A DNA stretch of 64,000 bases from Nocardioides luteus (lineage in GTDB: Bacteria; Actinomycetota; Actinomycetes; Propionibacteriales; Nocardioidaceae): contig NZ_JZDQ02000001.1 in the NCBI RefSeq assembly GCF_000960475.2, forward strand, positions 62,001 through 126,000. The letters are read 5' to 3'. The position numbers and the translations under genes were made by a program. Under the pieces are notes generated by a model, which worked only from the letters and a program-made list of their open reading frames with translations, was not told the DNA's origin and did no database searches. The stretch's first letter is position 1. Each line of letters begins with the position of its first letter. Positions 18,884-29,613 of this stretch are shown here, piece by piece.

Positions 18884-19032
18884 GTCTGCTCCGGGGTCGT
18901 CCGTGTTTCCGACGTTCCGCGGGTCGACACGAAGTCGGTCGAAGTCGACCGAATAGTGTCCAACACCGGTAAATCCTTCTCCTCTCCTACCCCTCCGCCT
19001 TGTAGGGTCGAAGAAGTAGAGGAGGTGTGCTG

Positions 19033-20796
19033 ATGTCGACATCCGATGGATTCCATTCCGAGGGGCGCAGCCCCGAGGAGCTCGAGAGTCATGTCCGTTT
19101 CCTCGAAGCTGAGGTGACCGACCTGCGGCACAGACTGACCGAGATGCCCGGATCTTCGCGTGGCCTGGAGGCGCGGCTCGCAGACGCGCAGCGCTCCCTG
19201 GCCGCCGTGACGTCGCAGAACGAGCGACTCACCGTGACGCTTCGGGATGCCCGAGACCAGATCATCAAGCTCAAGGAGGAGGTCGACCGGCTGGCACAGC
19301 CGCCAGCAGGCTTCGGCACCTTCATCGAGCGCAACGAGGACGACTCGATCGACGTGTTCACCGGCGGGCGCAAGCTCCGGGTGACCGCGTCGCCCAACGT
19401 CGACCTCGACGAGCTGCGCTATGGCCAGGAGGTCATGCTCAACGAGGCGCTGAACGTCGTGGCCGCGATGGAGTTCGAGAAGGTCGGCGAGGTGGTGATG
19501 TTCAAGGAGCTGCTCGCCGACGGTGAGCGCGCGCTGGTCATCGCCAACGCCGACGAGGAACGCGTCGTGCGGCTCGCCGAGCCGCTCCTGAACGACGCCA
19601 TCCGCGCCGGTGACTCCCTGCTCCTCGAACCTCGCTCGGGGTATGTCTACGAGAAGGTGCCCAAGTCCGAGGTCGAGGAGCTCGTCCTGGAGGAGGTGCC
19701 CGACATCTCCTACGAGTCGATCGGTGGCCTCAGCGGCCAGATCGAGCAGATCCAGGACGCCGTCGAGCTGCCCTACCTCTACCCGGAGCTCTTCATCGAG
19801 CACCAGCTCAAGCCGCCCAAGGGCGTGCTGCTCTACGGCCCTCCGGGATGTGGCAAGACCCTGATCGCGAAGGCCGTCGCCAACTCGTTGGCGAAGAAGG
19901 TCGCCGCGAAGACGGGGGCGGACGGCAAGTCCTACTTCCTCAACATCAAGGGCCCCGAGCTCCTCAACAAGTACGTCGGCGAGACCGAGCGTCACATCCG
20001 TCTGGTCTTCCAGCGGGCTCGCGAGAAGGCCGCGGCCGGCACCCCGGTCATTGTCTTCTTCGACGAGATGGACTCGCTGTTCCGTACGCGTGGCACCGGT
20101 GTCTCCTCCGACGTGGAGAACACCATCGTCCCGCAGCTGCTCTCCGAGATCGACGGTGTCGAGGCGCTGGAGAACGTGCTGGTCATCGGTGCCTCCAACC
20201 GTGAGGACATGATCGACCCGGCGATCCTGCGTCCGGGCCGTCTGGACGTGAAGATCAAGATCGAGCGTCCCGACGCGGAGGGTGCTCGAGACATCTTCTC
20301 GAAGTACCTGGTCCCCGACCTGCCGCTGCACCCGACCGACGTGGGCGAGTTCAACGGCGACAAGCAGGCCACCGTCGACGAACTGATCCGCACGGTCGTC
20401 GAGCGGATGTACACCGAGTCCGAGGAGAACCGCTTCCTGGAGGTCACCTACGCCAACGGTGACAAGGAGATCCTCTACTTCAAGGACTTCAACTCCGGCG
20501 CGATGATCCAGAACATCGTCGACCGAGCCAAGAAGATGGCCATCAAGTCCTTCCTGGACTCTGGTGAGGACGCCGCCCAGAAGGGCCTGCGGGTGCAGCA
20601 CCTGCTCCAGGCCTGCGTGGACGAGTTCAAGGAGAACGAGGACCTCCCCAACACCACCAACCCCGACGACTGGGCCCGCATCTCCGGCAAGAAGGGCGAG
20701 CGGATCGTCTTCATCCGCACGCTCATCACCGGCAAGCAGGGCACCGAGCCCGGCCGTTCGATCGAGCAGGTCTCCAACACGGGTCAGTACCTGTAG
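19033..20796 (+). CDS. mpa: proteasome-associated AAA ATPase Mpa/ARC
   Basis: Hexameric ATPase that binds pupylated proteins, unfolds them and threads them into the 20S core. Order: N-terminal coiled coil (about 12-85) for Pup binding, OB domains (about 90-220), AAA module with Walker A GPPGCGKT (269-276), Walker B FFDEMD, and second-region [15 protein letters not shown]. The C-terminus is GQYL, the QYL tail that docks in proteasome pockets. ATG 19033 has GGAGG seven bases upstream. A -10-like TAGGGT lies at 19003. 587 residues. Confidence 0.97.
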   Translation: MSTSDGFHSEGRSPEELESHVRFLEAEVTDLRHRLTEMPGSSRGLEARLADAQRSLAAVTSQNERLTVTLRDARDQIIKLKEEVDRLAQPPAGFGTFIERNEDDSIDVFTGGRKLRVTASPNVDLDELRYGQEVMLNEALNVVAAMEFEKVGEVVMFKELLADGERALVIANADEERVVRLAEPLLNDAIRAGDSLLLEPRSGYVYEKVPKSEVEELVLEEVPDISYESIGGLSGQIEQIQDAVELPYLYPELFIEHQLKPPKGVLLYGPPGCGKTLIAKAVANSLAKKVAAKTGADGKSYFLNIKGPELLNKYVGETERHIRLVFQRAREKAAAGTPVIVFFDEMDSLFRTRGTGVSSDVENTIVPQLLSEIDGVEALENVLVIGASNREDMIDPAILRPGRLDVKIKIERPDAEGARDIFSKYLVPDLPLHPTDVGEFNGDKQATVDELIRTVVERMYTESEENRFLEVTYANGDKEILYFKDFNSGAMIQNIVDRAKKMAIKSFLDSGEDAAQKGLRVQHLLQACVDEFKENEDLPNTTNPDDWARISGKKGERIVFIRTLITGKQGTEPGRSIEQVSNTGQYL

Positions 20797-20812
20797 TCCT
20801 CGATATCAACCC

Positions 20813-20852
20813 AACCGGCCTGTCACCTGCGAGAGCAGGTGACAGGCCGGTT
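20813..20852 (+). terminator. mpa terminator
   Basis: A perfect 18-bp stem, AACCGGCCTGTCACCTGC (20813-20830), pairs with 20835-20852 around a GAGA tetraloop. It is 17 bases after the mpa stop. There is no long T run, as is common for actinobacterial terminators. The remaining gap to 20952 shows nothing else I can support. Confidence 0.75.
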
Positions 20853-20952
20853 CGGTGTACGTGGCAGTGCAGCAGCTCGTCGTGGCGTACGAGGCATGCC
20901 GGGAGCGCATCTGTTCACACAAGCGATTCTGTAGACGAGCCCGTGGCGTCTC

Positions 20953-21414
20953 TCAGCGCCCCTGGACCGAGACGAGCGCCGCGTTGCCACGCGAGTCGAC
21001 CTTCACCACCGCGACGGCGTGGCCGCCGTCGACCTCGGTCTCGATCTCCCGGGCCCGGTCCTGGGGGACGAAGAGGCTCTCGATGCCGCAGCTGAGTCGC
21101 CAGCCGTCGTCGTGGCACTTCAGGAACGGCCCGGCGGCGGGCCGCTCGGTGGTGACACCGGTGGCCTCCCAGACCGGGCCGCGTCGCGCCAGCGAGACGT
21201 ACGCATCGCCGGTCTGCTCGGTCGTACGCCTGCTGATGTCGGTGTAGGAGAGGTCCACGTAGGTGCCGCGGAACGGGTCGATGGGATCGACCGGCTCGAC
21301 GCGGAGGCGGATCTCCTCGCCGGTGACGCGGGCCGAGAGCTGGCCGGCGACGGCGATGCCGACGAGGCCGAGGTTGAGGATGCAGACGAGTGCTACCCGG
21401 ATGCGAGTGTTCAT
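20953..21414 (-). CDS. GDYXXLXY-family membrane-anchored protein
   Basis: 153 residues: one N-terminal membrane helix (VALVCILNLGLVGIAVAG), then an extracytoplasmic domain with the signature GTYVDLSY, a variant of the GDYxxLxY motif that names the family. Its function is unknown. It overlaps the upstream DUF2157 gene by ATGA, and the two families are commonly paired in bacterial genomes, so they probably act together in the membrane. Confidence 0.85.
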   Translation of the reverse strand: MNTRIRVALVCILNLGLVGIAVAGQLSARVTGEEIRLRVEPVDPIDPFRGTYVDLSYTDISRRTTEQTGDAYVSLARRGPVWEATGVTTERPAAGPFLKCHDDGWRLSCGIESLFVPQDRAREIETEVDGGHAVAVVKVDSRGNAALVSVQGR

Positions 21415-22580
21415 GAGAGGGCCTCACCGAGGTTGGCGGCCACGCCCCGCCGGGCGCGGTCGAAGACGAAGCCGGTGGCGAGCAGCAGCACGCCCAGCAG
21501 CAGGAACAGGGTCGCGCCGGACATGATCGGCGCGAAGACGGCGAAGCTCTGCATGGTCGTGAACACGACCAGCGCGCCGGTGGCGAGCACGACGAGCAGC
21601 GTCTGGTCGCGGACGGAGCCGTCGACGGCGACCGCACCGGCGACGACGACGTACACCGCGATGCTGACGAAGGCCGACAGCCATGCCTCACCAGAGACGG
21701 AGCCGAGATCGTCGACGTGCGGGTCCCAGGCGACCAGGGCGAGCCCGATCGGCACGATGAGCGCCGAGGCCAGCACCTCCCACCGAGACAGCCCGTCCGT
21801 ACGGACCATGGCCAGCGCGGCGAGGAGCACGGCGATCACCAGGGCGCCGAGGAGGACCGGGCTCCACCCGAGGTCGCGGTCGCCGATCTGCGGGATGGCG
21901 GCGACGAAGAGACCACCGAGGACGAGTACGCCGCCCGCCAGCCGCCACACCTGCGCGAATGCCTCCTGGCGCCGATCGTGCAGCGCGGCCATCGCGGTGG
22001 CGACCACGCCGCCGACCAGCACCGCGAAGACGCCGGCGAACGTGCTCTCGCTGCTCGCCACCACCTGCCAGTCGAACCAGATCATCGTGGTCACGATGCC
22101 GACGACCAGCGGCGCCAGGCCGGCGCTCGCGTAGGCGTAGAGGAGCGCCCCGAGCCCCCAGAGCCCGACCAGGGAAGGCTCGTACGCCGGCACCTGGAGG
22201 CTCTGCGCGGCCTGGAAGACGACACCGCCGAAGCTCATCGCCGCGATGCCGCGGAAGGCGCCGCGCAAGGGCCGGGCGAGCGGGAGCGTCTCCGCGGCGG
22301 CGGTGAACGCGAGCCAGACGACGACGATCCCCACGAACCGCATCAGTGGGGAGAGCGCGTCGAGGTTCGTCGCCACCAGCCACAGCAGCCCGACGCCCAG
22401 GAACGCGCCACCGAGGTAGGAGATGACCCGCGTCAGCGAGCCGGTGTGGGAGGCGACGTACTGTCCCTTGATCCTCTCCGCGGTCTCCTCGGTGAGGATG
22501 CCCTCGCTCACCCAGCGGGCGGTCTCACCGTTCAGCCAGTCGAGCCGCCTCGACGCGACCGGTCGTACTTGTGTGTCCAT
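21411..22580 (-). CDS. DUF2157 multi-pass membrane protein
   Basis: 389 residues. A cytoplasmic N-terminal region (RLDWLNGETARWVSEGILT) matches the DUF2157 start and is followed by about twelve hydrophobic segments. No catalytic motif is visible. It is the first gene of a two-gene minus-strand unit with the GDYXXLXY protein. The pair is inserted between mpa and dop, which lie closer together in many relatives. Confidence 0.85.
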   Translation of the reverse strand: MDTQVRPVASRRLDWLNGETARWVSEGILTEETAERIKGQYVASHTGSLTRVISYLGGAFLGVGLLWLVATNLDALSPLMRFVGIVVVWLAFTAAAETLPLARPLRGAFRGIAAMSFGGVVFQAAQSLQVPAYEPSLVGLWGLGALLYAYASAGLAPLVVGIVTTMIWFDWQVVASSESTFAGVFAVLVGGVVATAMAALHDRRQEAFAQVWRLAGGVLVLGGLFVAAIPQIGDRDLGWSPVLLGALVIAVLLAALAMVRTDGLSRWEVLASALIVPIGLALVAWDPHVDDLGSVSGEAWLSAFVSIAVYVVVAGAVAVDGSVRDQTLLVVLATGALVVFTTMQSFAVFAPIMSGATLFLLLGVLLLATGFVFDRARRGVAANLGEALS

Positions 22581-22752
22581 AGGACCATTGCAGCGGCACG
22601 CGCGGGAGCGGCGCGTGAGCCTGCATACTCAACTCGTCGGCCCGAACGGCTCACAGCGGGCCGGCTGGGATGTATTCGGCTGCGCGTGGGCATCCGGCCG
22701 GGCTAGGTTTGAGGCATTCGCGGGACGGGCCCGCGGTAGAACGGGGACTCTG

Positions 22753-22956
22753 ATGGCGGCGTGGTTGTTGATCCTGGTCGGCTTGGCGGTCGTTGTGGTC
22801 GTGGTCGCCGTCGTCGCGTTGGCGTGGGTGCTGTCCGGTCGCGCCAAGCCGGGCGGGGCGATCAACCCGCCCAACGACGCCGCTGTGCAGCGTGCGCACG
22901 GCCAGTCGTCCCACAGCCAGACCATGAACCACGGGAACCCCGGCCCGGGCATCTGA
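22753..22956 (+). CDS. small single-pass membrane protein, unknown
   Basis: 67 residues: a strong membrane helix (LLILVGLAVVVVVVAVVALA) followed by a polar tail rich in Gly, Asn, His and Gln (QSSHSQTMNHGNPGPGI). GGGGA lies a few bases before the ATG. A -10-like TAGGTT lies at 22705-22710. The composition resembles short actinobacterial membrane proteins of unassigned role. I do not recognise a specific family with confidence. Confidence 0.65.
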   Translation: MAAWLLILVGLAVVVVVVAVVALAWVLSGRAKPGGAINPPNDAAVQRAHGQSSHSQTMNHGNPGPGI

Positions 22957-22975
22957 TTCTCTAAGGTTGGTCGAC

Positions 22976-23317
22976 GTGGCAGAGGACATGGGGCGCAAGG
23001 ACATCGAGGCAGGTCTGGAGACCCGCCATGAGCTGGGGGACGCGTTCGACGCGGAGCTGGTCGCCGGCTTCGCCGACCGCATCGAGAGGACCGTCCAGGA
23101 GCGGGTCGGCGCCACGGCCGCCGCCCGCACCCTCGCCGAGCGCAACGAGTCGCGGACCTCGGTCTTCCAGTTCGTGCTCGGCGCCGGCTCGGCCGTCGCG
23201 GGCATCCCGATCAGCATCACCCTCGGCGTCACCGACAACCTCGGCGCGCTGGTGATCTCCTGGGTCGGGCTCGTCGGCGTCAACGTCGCCCACGCGCTGC
23301 GTACGCGCAAGCGCTGA
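22976..23317 (+). CDS. conserved hypothetical membrane protein
   Basis: 113 residues: a polar, charged N-terminal half (DAELVAGFADRIERTVQERV) and two adjacent hydrophobic segments (FVLGAGSAVAGIPISITLG; ALVISWVGLVGVNVAHAL) ending in a basic RTRKR. The GTG is chosen because TAAGGT (22962-22967) lies eight bases upstream, the leaderless spacing used by neighbours; an upstream TTG at 22967 is inside that box. Resembles actinobacterial membrane proteins with an extended cytoplasmic helix. Function unknown. Confidence 0.75.
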   Translation: MAEDMGRKDIEAGLETRHELGDAFDAELVAGFADRIERTVQERVGATAAARTLAERNESRTSVFQFVLGAGSAVAGIPISITLGVTDNLGALVISWVGLVGVNVAHALRTRKR

Positions 23318-23356
23318 GGCGGGGTCGACGAACAGAGAGCCCGACCGAGCGACCCC

Positions 23357-23608
23357 TCAGGGCGCCGTGGTGGGGACCGGGGCGCGCTGAGGTCGCTGCT
23401 GCTGCCACTCACGTGCACTGGTCACGTAGATGGCGGAGTTGAGGACCACGCCGAGCAGGAATCCGAACTGCCCTGTGACGAGGGCGAAGACGGTCCAGGG
23501 GATCTGGGTGATGAGCAGGAAGTGCTGCGCCCACCAGACCTTCCTGCCGACGAGCGCCGTTCCGGCGACTCCGAGAAGGGTCAGGGCATAGGACCAGAGA
23601 TCGGTCAC
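23357..23608 (-). CDS. small membrane protein, unknown
   Basis: 83 residues with a GTG start and three short hydrophobic stretches containing Trp/Gln-rich turns (RKVWWAQHFLLITQIPWTVF, then VTGQFGFLLGVVLNSAIYV). The pattern recalls small PnuC-like or phage-encoded membrane proteins, but the resemblance is too weak to name. The 136 bases between it and the methyltransferase gene hold nothing else I can support. Confidence 0.6.
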   Translation of the reverse strand: MTDLWSYALTLLGVAGTALVGRKVWWAQHFLLITQIPWTVFALVTGQFGFLLGVVLNSAIYVTSAREWQQQRPQRAPVPTTAP

Positions 23609-23744
23609 GAGGGTGCGAAGGCTTTCTCAAACGTGCATGCGGTGGCCCGGGTTCGCTGGTCCCGAGTTGCGGCGAAGATTCGCTTGGTAGAAATCTTGAC
23701 GGCTGCGGCTGGGTATCGTCAAAGTGACGCGAATGTGCGCCGTA

Positions 23745-24365
23745 TCACGCCGAAGCGCGACCCACGGACACGTATCCCCAGGGCTTGGAGGCGGCCGGTC
23801 CAGGCAGGTAGTCCTGCTGGAGGAGCTCGACCTGAAGTCCCTGGTCGGCTAGGAGTTTCGGGATGTCCCGAGTGAGGTGGCAGCCGCCGAAGAGACGCTG
23901 CTGGAGGCCGTCGAGGCGGTGCTGCCAGCGAGCGACACCGGCGTCGGGGGACAGGCCGTGCTCGGCGAAGCCGATCGTGCCGCCGGGGCGCAGGACGCGG
24001 CGCAGCTCGCCGAGGGCGCCGGCGACATCGGGGATGGTGCACAGCGAGAAGGTGACCAGGGCGGTGTCGACGGAGGCGTCGGCGAGCGGGAGGTGGGCGC
24101 CGTCGAGCCCGACGCGGCTCACCGGAACAGGCGACCTCGAGCGGCGCGCGGCCGAGAGCTGCCAGGCCACGTCGGAGGGCTCGACGGCGATGATCTCGGT
24201 GACCTCGGGCGGGTAGAGACCGATGTTGCTGCCGCTGCCGAAGCCGATCTCGACGACCTGGCCGCGGAGGCCGTCACAGGCCTTCGCGCGCAGCGGCTCG
24301 AGCTGCGGGAGACCGCAGGTGCGGTCCACGATGTGTGGCACCACCCGCGCTTCCCACAGCCCCAT
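23745..24365 (-). CDS. class I SAM-dependent methyltransferase
   Basis: 206 residues of the Methyltransf_11 type. VVEIGFGSGSNIGLYP is the SAM-binding motif I, IAVEPS the acidic motif II, and LRRVLRPGGTIGFAEHGLSP motif III with the following strand. The family includes many small-molecule methyltransferases and the substrate is not predictable. It begins six bases after the GNAT gene stop, so the two are cotranscribed on the minus strand. Confidence 0.88.
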   Translation of the reverse strand: MGLWEARVVPHIVDRTCGLPQLEPLRAKACDGLRGQVVEIGFGSGSNIGLYPPEVTEIIAVEPSDVAWQLSAARRSRSPVPVSRVGLDGAHLPLADASVDTALVTFSLCTIPDVAGALGELRRVLRPGGTIGFAEHGLSPDAGVARWQHRLDGLQQRLFGGCHLTRDIPKLLADQGLQVELLQQDYLPGPAASKPWGYVSVGRASA

Positions 24366-24371
24366 GGCAGC

Positions 24372-24998
24372 TCACTCTTCCATCTCACCGGTCCACTGGA
24401 CACCGAGGAGCAGCGTGTCATCGGTTTCGGCGATCGTCGTGAATCCCAGTCGCCGGTAGAAGCCGACCGCGCGGGTGTTGGCGGTGCTGACGCCGAGGTG
24501 CGCGCCGCGTACGCCGGCGACGTGGAAGGCGCCGAGCATCATGCCGATCAGCTCCTTGCCGACGCCCTGGCCCTGGGCGCGGGGGAGCAGGTTGATGTGC
24601 AGGTGCGCCGGGTAGTCGCTCAGCAGCTCGCCGGGCGTACGCACCGGACGATGGATCAGGGAGCGCAGCCGGGCGTTCCAGTCGGTGCGGTCGTGGTCCG
24701 GCCCCGGATCGGGGTTGACCACCCGCAGCGCGGGCCACCAGTCCTCCTCGCACTCCTTCTCGAAGGCGCGGGTGAACGGGGTGCCGACGACGTAGCCCAC
24801 CACGCCCTCGGAGTCGACCGCCACGAACCCCAGCCCCAGGCGGAGCACGATGTAGGGGGCGGCGTAGATGTTCCCCGGCAGCCGCGGGTCGTCGTAGAAC
24901 TCGGTGGCGTCCTCGCCCGATGCCCCGGTCAGCAGACAGATCGAGAAGAGATCGTCGAGGTCGTCGGCGGTGGCCCGCCGGATCTCAGGAGTGCCCAT
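24372..24998 (-). CDS. GNAT-family N-acetyltransferase
   Basis: 208 residues. The acetyl-CoA site is the segment LPRAQGQGVGKELIGMML, a Q/RxxGxG/A pyrophosphate-binding motif, with YRRLGF near the C-terminus. The N-terminus (IRRATADDLDDLFSICLLTG) fits the usual GNAT opening. Similar proteins occur as bacterial relatives of the C-terminal domain of O-GlcNAcase. Substrate unknown. It lies nine bases downstream of the DUF2207 gene. Confidence 0.88.
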   Translation of the reverse strand: MGTPEIRRATADDLDDLFSICLLTGASGEDATEFYDDPRLPGNIYAAPYIVLRLGLGFVAVDSEGVVGYVVGTPFTRAFEKECEEDWWPALRVVNPDPGPDHDRTDWNARLRSLIHRPVRTPGELLSDYPAHLHINLLPRAQGQGVGKELIGMMLGAFHVAGVRGAHLGVSTANTRAVGFYRRLGFTTIAETDDTLLLGVQWTGEMEE

Positions 24999-25007
24999 GC
25001 CCCAACC

Positions 25008-26840
25008 TCACCATGACTCGCCTCCGCCGTCGCCGCCGCCTCCACCACCACCGAATCCTCCGCCCCCGCCGCCCCCGCCGGAGAACGTGGTTGCGTTACC
25101 GCCGGACCCCGACAGCCCGTCGCTGCTGAAGGTCGAGGAGATCTCGTAGGAACGGATCGCGGAGCCGAGTGCCTGCTCGAAGTCGTCGGCGAGCGCGGAG
25201 ACGAGCCCGCCCCCGTCGGCCGCGGCCACTTGGGCGCTCCCGCCCGCCTGGGTATGGCTCAGGTAGGCGGGGACGGCGAGTGCCGCGGCGCCGGTCACGC
25301 TGACCCGCCGCGCCCACTCGTCGGTGATCCCGAAGCCGACCGCCCAGGGCAGCTCGGAGTCATAGAGCGCCTGGTCGCCGATGAACCCGTCCGACCGGGC
25401 GCGGAGCGTCTGGCTGAAGCCGAGCGCTTCGGCGGCCAGCCGACGGCCGGCCTCGGTGCGCACCAGTCCCGCGCCCTCCGGGAGCACCGGGATGATCAGC
25501 ACCGCGAACACGCCGGGCACGAGCGTCCACAACGCGGTGCCACCGGGACGTGCGAACGCGAGGAGGACCGTGGCGACCGCGGCCGGCCAGAACAGCAGGT
25601 GCCAGATGCCCCGGTCCGTACGCCGCTCGAGGAGCTTTCTCCGGATCGCCCACGACTCCAGGTCCTTGCGCATCGTGACCCGGGCATCGCTCAGCTTCCA
25701 GCCGGCGGCCTTCGCCGCCCTCGACTTCCTGCTCGCCCCGATCGCCACGCCGTCGAGGGTCCTGACCTTCCGCGTCACCGTGTCGATCCGGTCCCAGGCC
25801 GCCTCCTCGTCGATGCGGACCCGCCACCCGTTCTGCGTCGAGCGGATCGTGGCCAGTCCCCGGGAGGCGGCGTAGAGAACGCCAGCGGCGAGGAGGGTCG
25901 GTCTGGCCCGCTTCGAGATGATGTACGCAGCCTGTGCCGGCCCCACTCCGTCAGGAGGCATCGCCCGCGGCTGAGCCGGCGGCAGCGGATCCCGGGTCCT
26001 GACCAGCACATACACCGCCGGGATGGCGAAGCCCACCGTCAGCGCCAGCAGAACGGCGGCCATCGAGAGGTCGCTGCCCATGACCGGGTCCCAGGCCTGC
26101 GGCCAGGGGAGCACCTCGTCGGAGACCGGTGGCGCGGCCATGTCCAGCCCGGTGCGTACGGTGACCGGGGTGCCGGGCTCGAGCGGCCCGGTGGTGATCT
26201 CGAGATCGGTGCCGTCCCGCCCGGGCGTGGTCGAGCATCCCTCGACTGCGCCCTCCCCGACGGCGCAGCGTACGTCCCCGGCCAGCGCGGGCAGAGTGAG
26301 GGAGAGGGTCGAGTGCTCGATCGGCAGGCGCCAGCCTGAGGGGATCAGGTTCCAGTAGAAGGTGGACCGGTCGCCGTCGGGCAGCAGGACCGAGGACATC
26401 CGATAGCTGATCTCGTAGACGTGCTCTCCGGCGGGTATCTTCTCGCCCGGGCTGCCGATGCGGAGGTCGGTGTAGCGCCCGGCCCACCCCTCGCGGGTGA
26501 CCTCGGTCTCGGCGGAGGGCCGCTCGGGTGCCCGGCCTCCGTCGACCAGCACGTCGATCCTCTCGGGCACCCGACGCAGGCCGGGTGCGTTGGGGTCGCG
26601 CGAGTCGAAGAACCGGAAGATGCCATGGCGGGTGGAGTCCGGGAACTCCACGGTGAGCGTCTCGGTGACGGACATGGTGCCCTCGTCGTCGACGACGAAG
26701 GACGCGCGGTAGTCGCTGATCGTCGGGCCCTCGGTGACCTCGTCGCCGGCGGGCGCGTGCCGGGCCGCGGCCAGGGGCCACAGCACCAGGGCGGCGAGGA
26801 CGAGCCCGCCGATCACGTACCCCCGGACACGGCCTCTCAC
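25008..26840 (-). CDS. DUF2207 membrane protein with Gly-rich C-terminus
   Basis: 610 residues: an N-terminal signal/membrane segment ([18 protein letters not shown]), an extracytoplasmic DUF2207 beta domain ([32 protein letters not shown]), then internal membrane helices, a cytoplasmic-looking basic region and a tail of almost pure Gly ending [11 protein letters not shown] 26840 has GGGAGGAG just upstream and the reverse-strand frame before it runs into the dop promoter. It heads a minus-strand unit with GNAT and methyltransferase genes. Function unknown; the Gly tail is a known feature of the family. Confidence 0.87.
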   Translation of the reverse strand: MRGRVRGYVIGGLVLAALVLWPLAAARHAPAGDEVTEGPTISDYRASFVVDDEGTMSVTETLTVEFPDSTRHGIFRFFDSRDPNAPGLRRVPERIDVLVDGGRAPERPSAETEVTREGWAGRYTDLRIGSPGEKIPAGEHVYEISYRMSSVLLPDGDRSTFYWNLIPSGWRLPIEHSTLSLTLPALAGDVRCAVGEGAVEGCSTTPGRDGTDLEITTGPLEPGTPVTVRTGLDMAAPPVSDEVLPWPQAWDPVMGSDLSMAAVLLALTVGFAIPAVYVLVRTRDPLPPAQPRAMPPDGVGPAQAAYIISKRARPTLLAAGVLYAASRGLATIRSTQNGWRVRIDEEAAWDRIDTVTRKVRTLDGVAIGASRKSRAAKAAGWKLSDARVTMRKDLESWAIRRKLLERRTDRGIWHLLFWPAAVATVLLAFARPGGTALWTLVPGVFAVLIIPVLPEGAGLVRTEAGRRLAAEALGFSQTLRARSDGFIGDQALYDSELPWAVGFGITDEWARRVSVTGAAALAVPAYLSHTQAGGSAQVAAADGGGLVSALADDFEQALGSAIRSYEISSTFSSDGLSGSGGNATTFSGGGGGGGGFGGGGGGGDGGGESW

Positions 26841-26943
26841 TGGTCTCCTCCCGGTGCCGCCCAGCCGAACAACCGCGGGCAACCTGAGCGTGGCGTATGG
26901 ATGCTCACGTGCCTTCGCGCACATGGCCGGTAGCCTTGCAGGC

Positions 26944-28458
26944 ATGAGCGTACGACGGGTGATGGGCACGGAGGTCGAATACGGAATTTCCGTGGCCGGA
27001 CAGCCCCAGGCCAACCCGATGGTGGCCTCGAGCCAGGTCGTCAATGCGTACGCATCCTCGACCCTGAAGGCGAGGAGAGCGCGCTGGGACTTCGAGGAGG
27101 AGTCACCGCTGCGTGACGCGCGCGGCTTCGACATGTCGCGGCAGGTGGCCGACCCCAGCCAGCTCACCGACGAGGATCTCGGGCTGGCCAACGTCATCCT
27201 CACCAACGGCGCCCGGCTCTACGTCGACCACGCCCACCCGGAGTTCTCCTGCCCCGAGGTGACCAACCCGCTCGACGCGGTGCGCTGGGACAAGGCCGGG
27301 GAGCAGGTGATGCTCGACGCCTCCCGCGCGGCGGCGCGGCTGCCGGGCAACCCGCAGATCCACCTCTACAAGAACAACACCGACAACAAGGGCGTCTCCT
27401 ACGGCGCGCACGAGAACTACCTCATGCGCCGGAGCACCGCGTTCGCCGACATCGTCAAGCACCTGACCCCGTTCTTCGTCTCCCGGCAGGTCTTCGCCGG
27501 CGCCGGGCGGGTCGGGATCGGCCAGGAGCGCCCCAAGCACGGCTTCCAGATCTCCCAGCGCGCCGACTTCTTCGAGGTCGAGGTGGGCCTGGAGACCACG
27601 CTCAAGCGGCCGATCATCAACACCCGCGACGAGCCCCACGCCGACCCGGAGAAGTACCGCCGCCTCCACGTGATCCTCGGCGACGCCAACCTGGCCGAGG
27701 TCTCGACCTACCTCAAGGTCGGGAGTACGTCGCTGGTGCTCGCCATGATCGAGGACGGCTACATCACCCGCGATCTCAGCGTCGACGGTCCGGTCTCCTC
27801 GCTGCGCGCGGTCTCCCACGACCCGACGCTGAAGACCCTGATCACGCTCAAGGACGGACGCAAGCTGACCGCCGTCCAGCTGCAGATGGAGTATCTGGAC
27901 CTGGCCAAGAAGTTCGTCGAGGAGCGCTACGGCTCCGACGCGGACTACCAGACCAAGGACGTCCTGGAGCGCTGGGAGTCGGTGCTCGACCGGCTCGAGC
28001 GCGACCCGATGGAGTGCGCCAAGGAGCTCGACTGGGTCGCGAAGTACAAGCTCCTGCTCGGCTACCGTGACCGCGACGGCCTGGAGTGGGACGACCCCAA
28101 GCTCCACCTGATCGACCTGCAGTACGCCGACATCCGCCCCGAGAAGGGCCTCTACCACCGTCTGGTCCGCGCCGGACGGATCGAGCGGCTGCTGACCGAC
28201 GACCTGGTGGAGAAGGCGATGCACGAGCCGCCGACCGACACCCGGGCCTACTTCCGTGGCCGCTGCCTGGAGAAGTACTCCGAGAACGTCGCCGCGGCCA
28301 GCTGGGACTCGGTCATCTTCGACCTGCCCGGACGGGAGTCGCTGCAGCGGGTGCCGACGATCGATCCGCTGCGCGGGACGAAGAAGCATGTCGGTGGGCT
28401 GCTCGATGCCTCCGACACCGCGCAGGATCTTTTCGAGCGTCTGACCGGCGGCAGCTGA
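26944..28458 (+). CDS. dop: depupylase / Pup deamidase Dop
   Basis: ATP-dependent enzyme of the glutamine-synthetase-like Pup family. It deamidates the C-terminal Gln of Pup and removes Pup from substrates. 504 residues starting [10 protein letters not shown], with [21 protein letters not shown] and [13 protein letters not shown]. Relative to PafA in this window it carries an insertion of about 40 residues after the first strand ([15 protein letters not shown] onward), the Dop loop that sets depupylation apart from ligation. The ATG lies seven bases after TAGCCT (26931-26936), a leaderless arrangement. Confidence 0.97.
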   Translation: MSVRRVMGTEVEYGISVAGQPQANPMVASSQVVNAYASSTLKARRARWDFEEESPLRDARGFDMSRQVADPSQLTDEDLGLANVILTNGARLYVDHAHPEFSCPEVTNPLDAVRWDKAGEQVMLDASRAAARLPGNPQIHLYKNNTDNKGVSYGAHENYLMRRSTAFADIVKHLTPFFVSRQVFAGAGRVGIGQERPKHGFQISQRADFFEVEVGLETTLKRPIINTRDEPHADPEKYRRLHVILGDANLAEVSTYLKVGSTSLVLAMIEDGYITRDLSVDGPVSSLRAVSHDPTLKTLITLKDGRKLTAVQLQMEYLDLAKKFVEERYGSDADYQTKDVLERWESVLDRLERDPMECAKELDWVAKYKLLLGYRDRDGLEWDDPKLHLIDLQYADIRPEKGLYHRLVRAGRIERLLTDDLVEKAMHEPPTDTRAYFRGRCLEKYSENVAAASWDSVIFDLPGRESLQRVPTIDPLRGTKKHVGGLLDASDTAQDLFERLTGGS

Positions 28459-28578
28459 GCCCCTCGGCGGGGCTCGTCATGCCACAGAGCGGCCCAACGT
28501 ACGACTTCGCCTTCCTCCCTCAGCGAAATCGTGCAATCTTGCCTCAGGTTTGTCGGTCCTAGTGGATAGGTTGGTGCC

Positions 28579-28776
28579 ATGGCACAGGAGCAGAAGCAGC
28601 CGAAGAAGTCCTCCGAGACCGAGGAGGCCGTCGAGACCGCGCCCGAGACCGACGTCAACGAGCGCAAGGAAGCGCTGGACTCCGACGTCGACGACATCCT
28701 GGACGAGATCGACGACGTCCTGGAGACCAACGCCGAGGACTTCGTGAAGTCCTTCATCCAGAAGGGCGGTCAGTAG
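28579..28776 (+). CDS. pup: prokaryotic ubiquitin-like protein Pup
   Basis: 65-residue disordered modifier that is ligated to lysines to target proteins to the proteasome. It has the acidic, helical C-terminal half (DDILDEIDDVLETNAEDF) that binds the Mpa coiled coil and ends FIQKGGQ, so Dop must deamidate the terminal Gln to Glu before ligation. The ATG is six bases after TAGGTT (28567-28572), so the transcript is probably leaderless. The stop is three bases before prcB. Confidence 0.97.
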   Translation: MAQEQKQPKKSSETEEAVETAPETDVNERKEALDSDVDDILDEIDDVLETNAEDFVKSFIQKGGQ

Positions 28777-28779
28777 CAG

Positions 28780-29610
28780 ATGTCGGAGTCCCGCATCCCG
28801 GCGGCTTACATGACGCCGGGCACCTCGTCCTTTGCCGATTTCCTGACCGCCCAGTCCCCAGAGCTGCTCCCGGGGCACAACCCCGTCCCGGGCAACCTGG
28901 GCGACCTCGCCCCGCACGGCACCACGATCGTCGCGGCCACCTTCCCCGGTGGCGTGATCATCGCCGGTGACCGGCGGGCGACCCAGGGCAACCTGATCGC
29001 CGAGCGCGACATGCGCAAGGTCTTCCCGGCCGACGAATACTCCGCGGTCGGCATCGCCGGCTCGGCGGGCCTCGCGGTCGAGCTGGTCAAGCTCTTCCAG
29101 ACCGAGCTGGAGCACTACGAGAAGATCGAGGGCACCACCCTGTCCATCGAGGGCAAGGCCAGCCGGCTCTCCGCCCTCGTCCGCGGCAACCTCGCGATGG
29201 CCATGCAGGGCCTGGTCGTGGTGCCGCTCTTCGTCGGGTTCGACCCCGACGCGGGCGTGGGGAAGATCTATGGGTACGACCCGACCGGCGGCCGCTACGA
29301 GCAGACCGGATACGCCGGCGTCGGCTCGGGCTCGCTGTTCGCCAAGGGCGCGCTCAAGAAGCTCTACCGGGCCGACCTCGACGAGGACACCCTGGTCGCG
29401 GTCCTGGTCCAGGCGCTCTACGACGCGGCCGACGACGACTCGGCCACCGGTGGTCCCGACCTGTCTCGCAAGTTGTTCCCGCTGGTCCACGTGATCACCG
29501 CCGACGGCGGGCACACCCTGCCCGACGCCGAGGTCGCCGCGGTCGCGGAGGCTGTCATCGCCGGGAGGCTCCAGCGGCCCGACGGTCCCATCGCCGAGCT
29601 GGAGGCCTGA
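28780..29610 (+). CDS. prcB: proteasome beta subunit (catalytic)
   Basis: Catalytic subunit of the 20S proteasome. The N-terminal propeptide of 47 residues ends at GDLAPHG, exposing Thr48 of [11 protein letters not shown] as the nucleophile after self-processing. [15 protein letters not shown] and [17 protein letters not shown] follow the family order. 276 residues. It is tightly placed between pup and prcA, three bases either side. Confidence 0.97.
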   Translation: MSESRIPAAYMTPGTSSFADFLTAQSPELLPGHNPVPGNLGDLAPHGTTIVAATFPGGVIIAGDRRATQGNLIAERDMRKVFPADEYSAVGIAGSAGLAVELVKLFQTELEHYEKIEGTTLSIEGKASRLSALVRGNLAMAMQGLVVVPLFVGFDPDAGVGKIYGYDPTGGRYEQTGYAGVGSGSLFAKGALKKLYRADLDEDTLVAVLVQALYDAADDDSATGGPDLSRKLFPLVHVITADGGHTLPDAEVAAVAEAVIAGRLQRPDGPIAELEA

Positions 29611-29613
29611 GCC

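Noticed and set aside
18930..18960. LexA- or regulator-like dyads with repeated GTCGAAGTCG upstream of mpa.
   Set aside because: Repeats are short and do not match a known actinobacterial SOS box; no better evidence.
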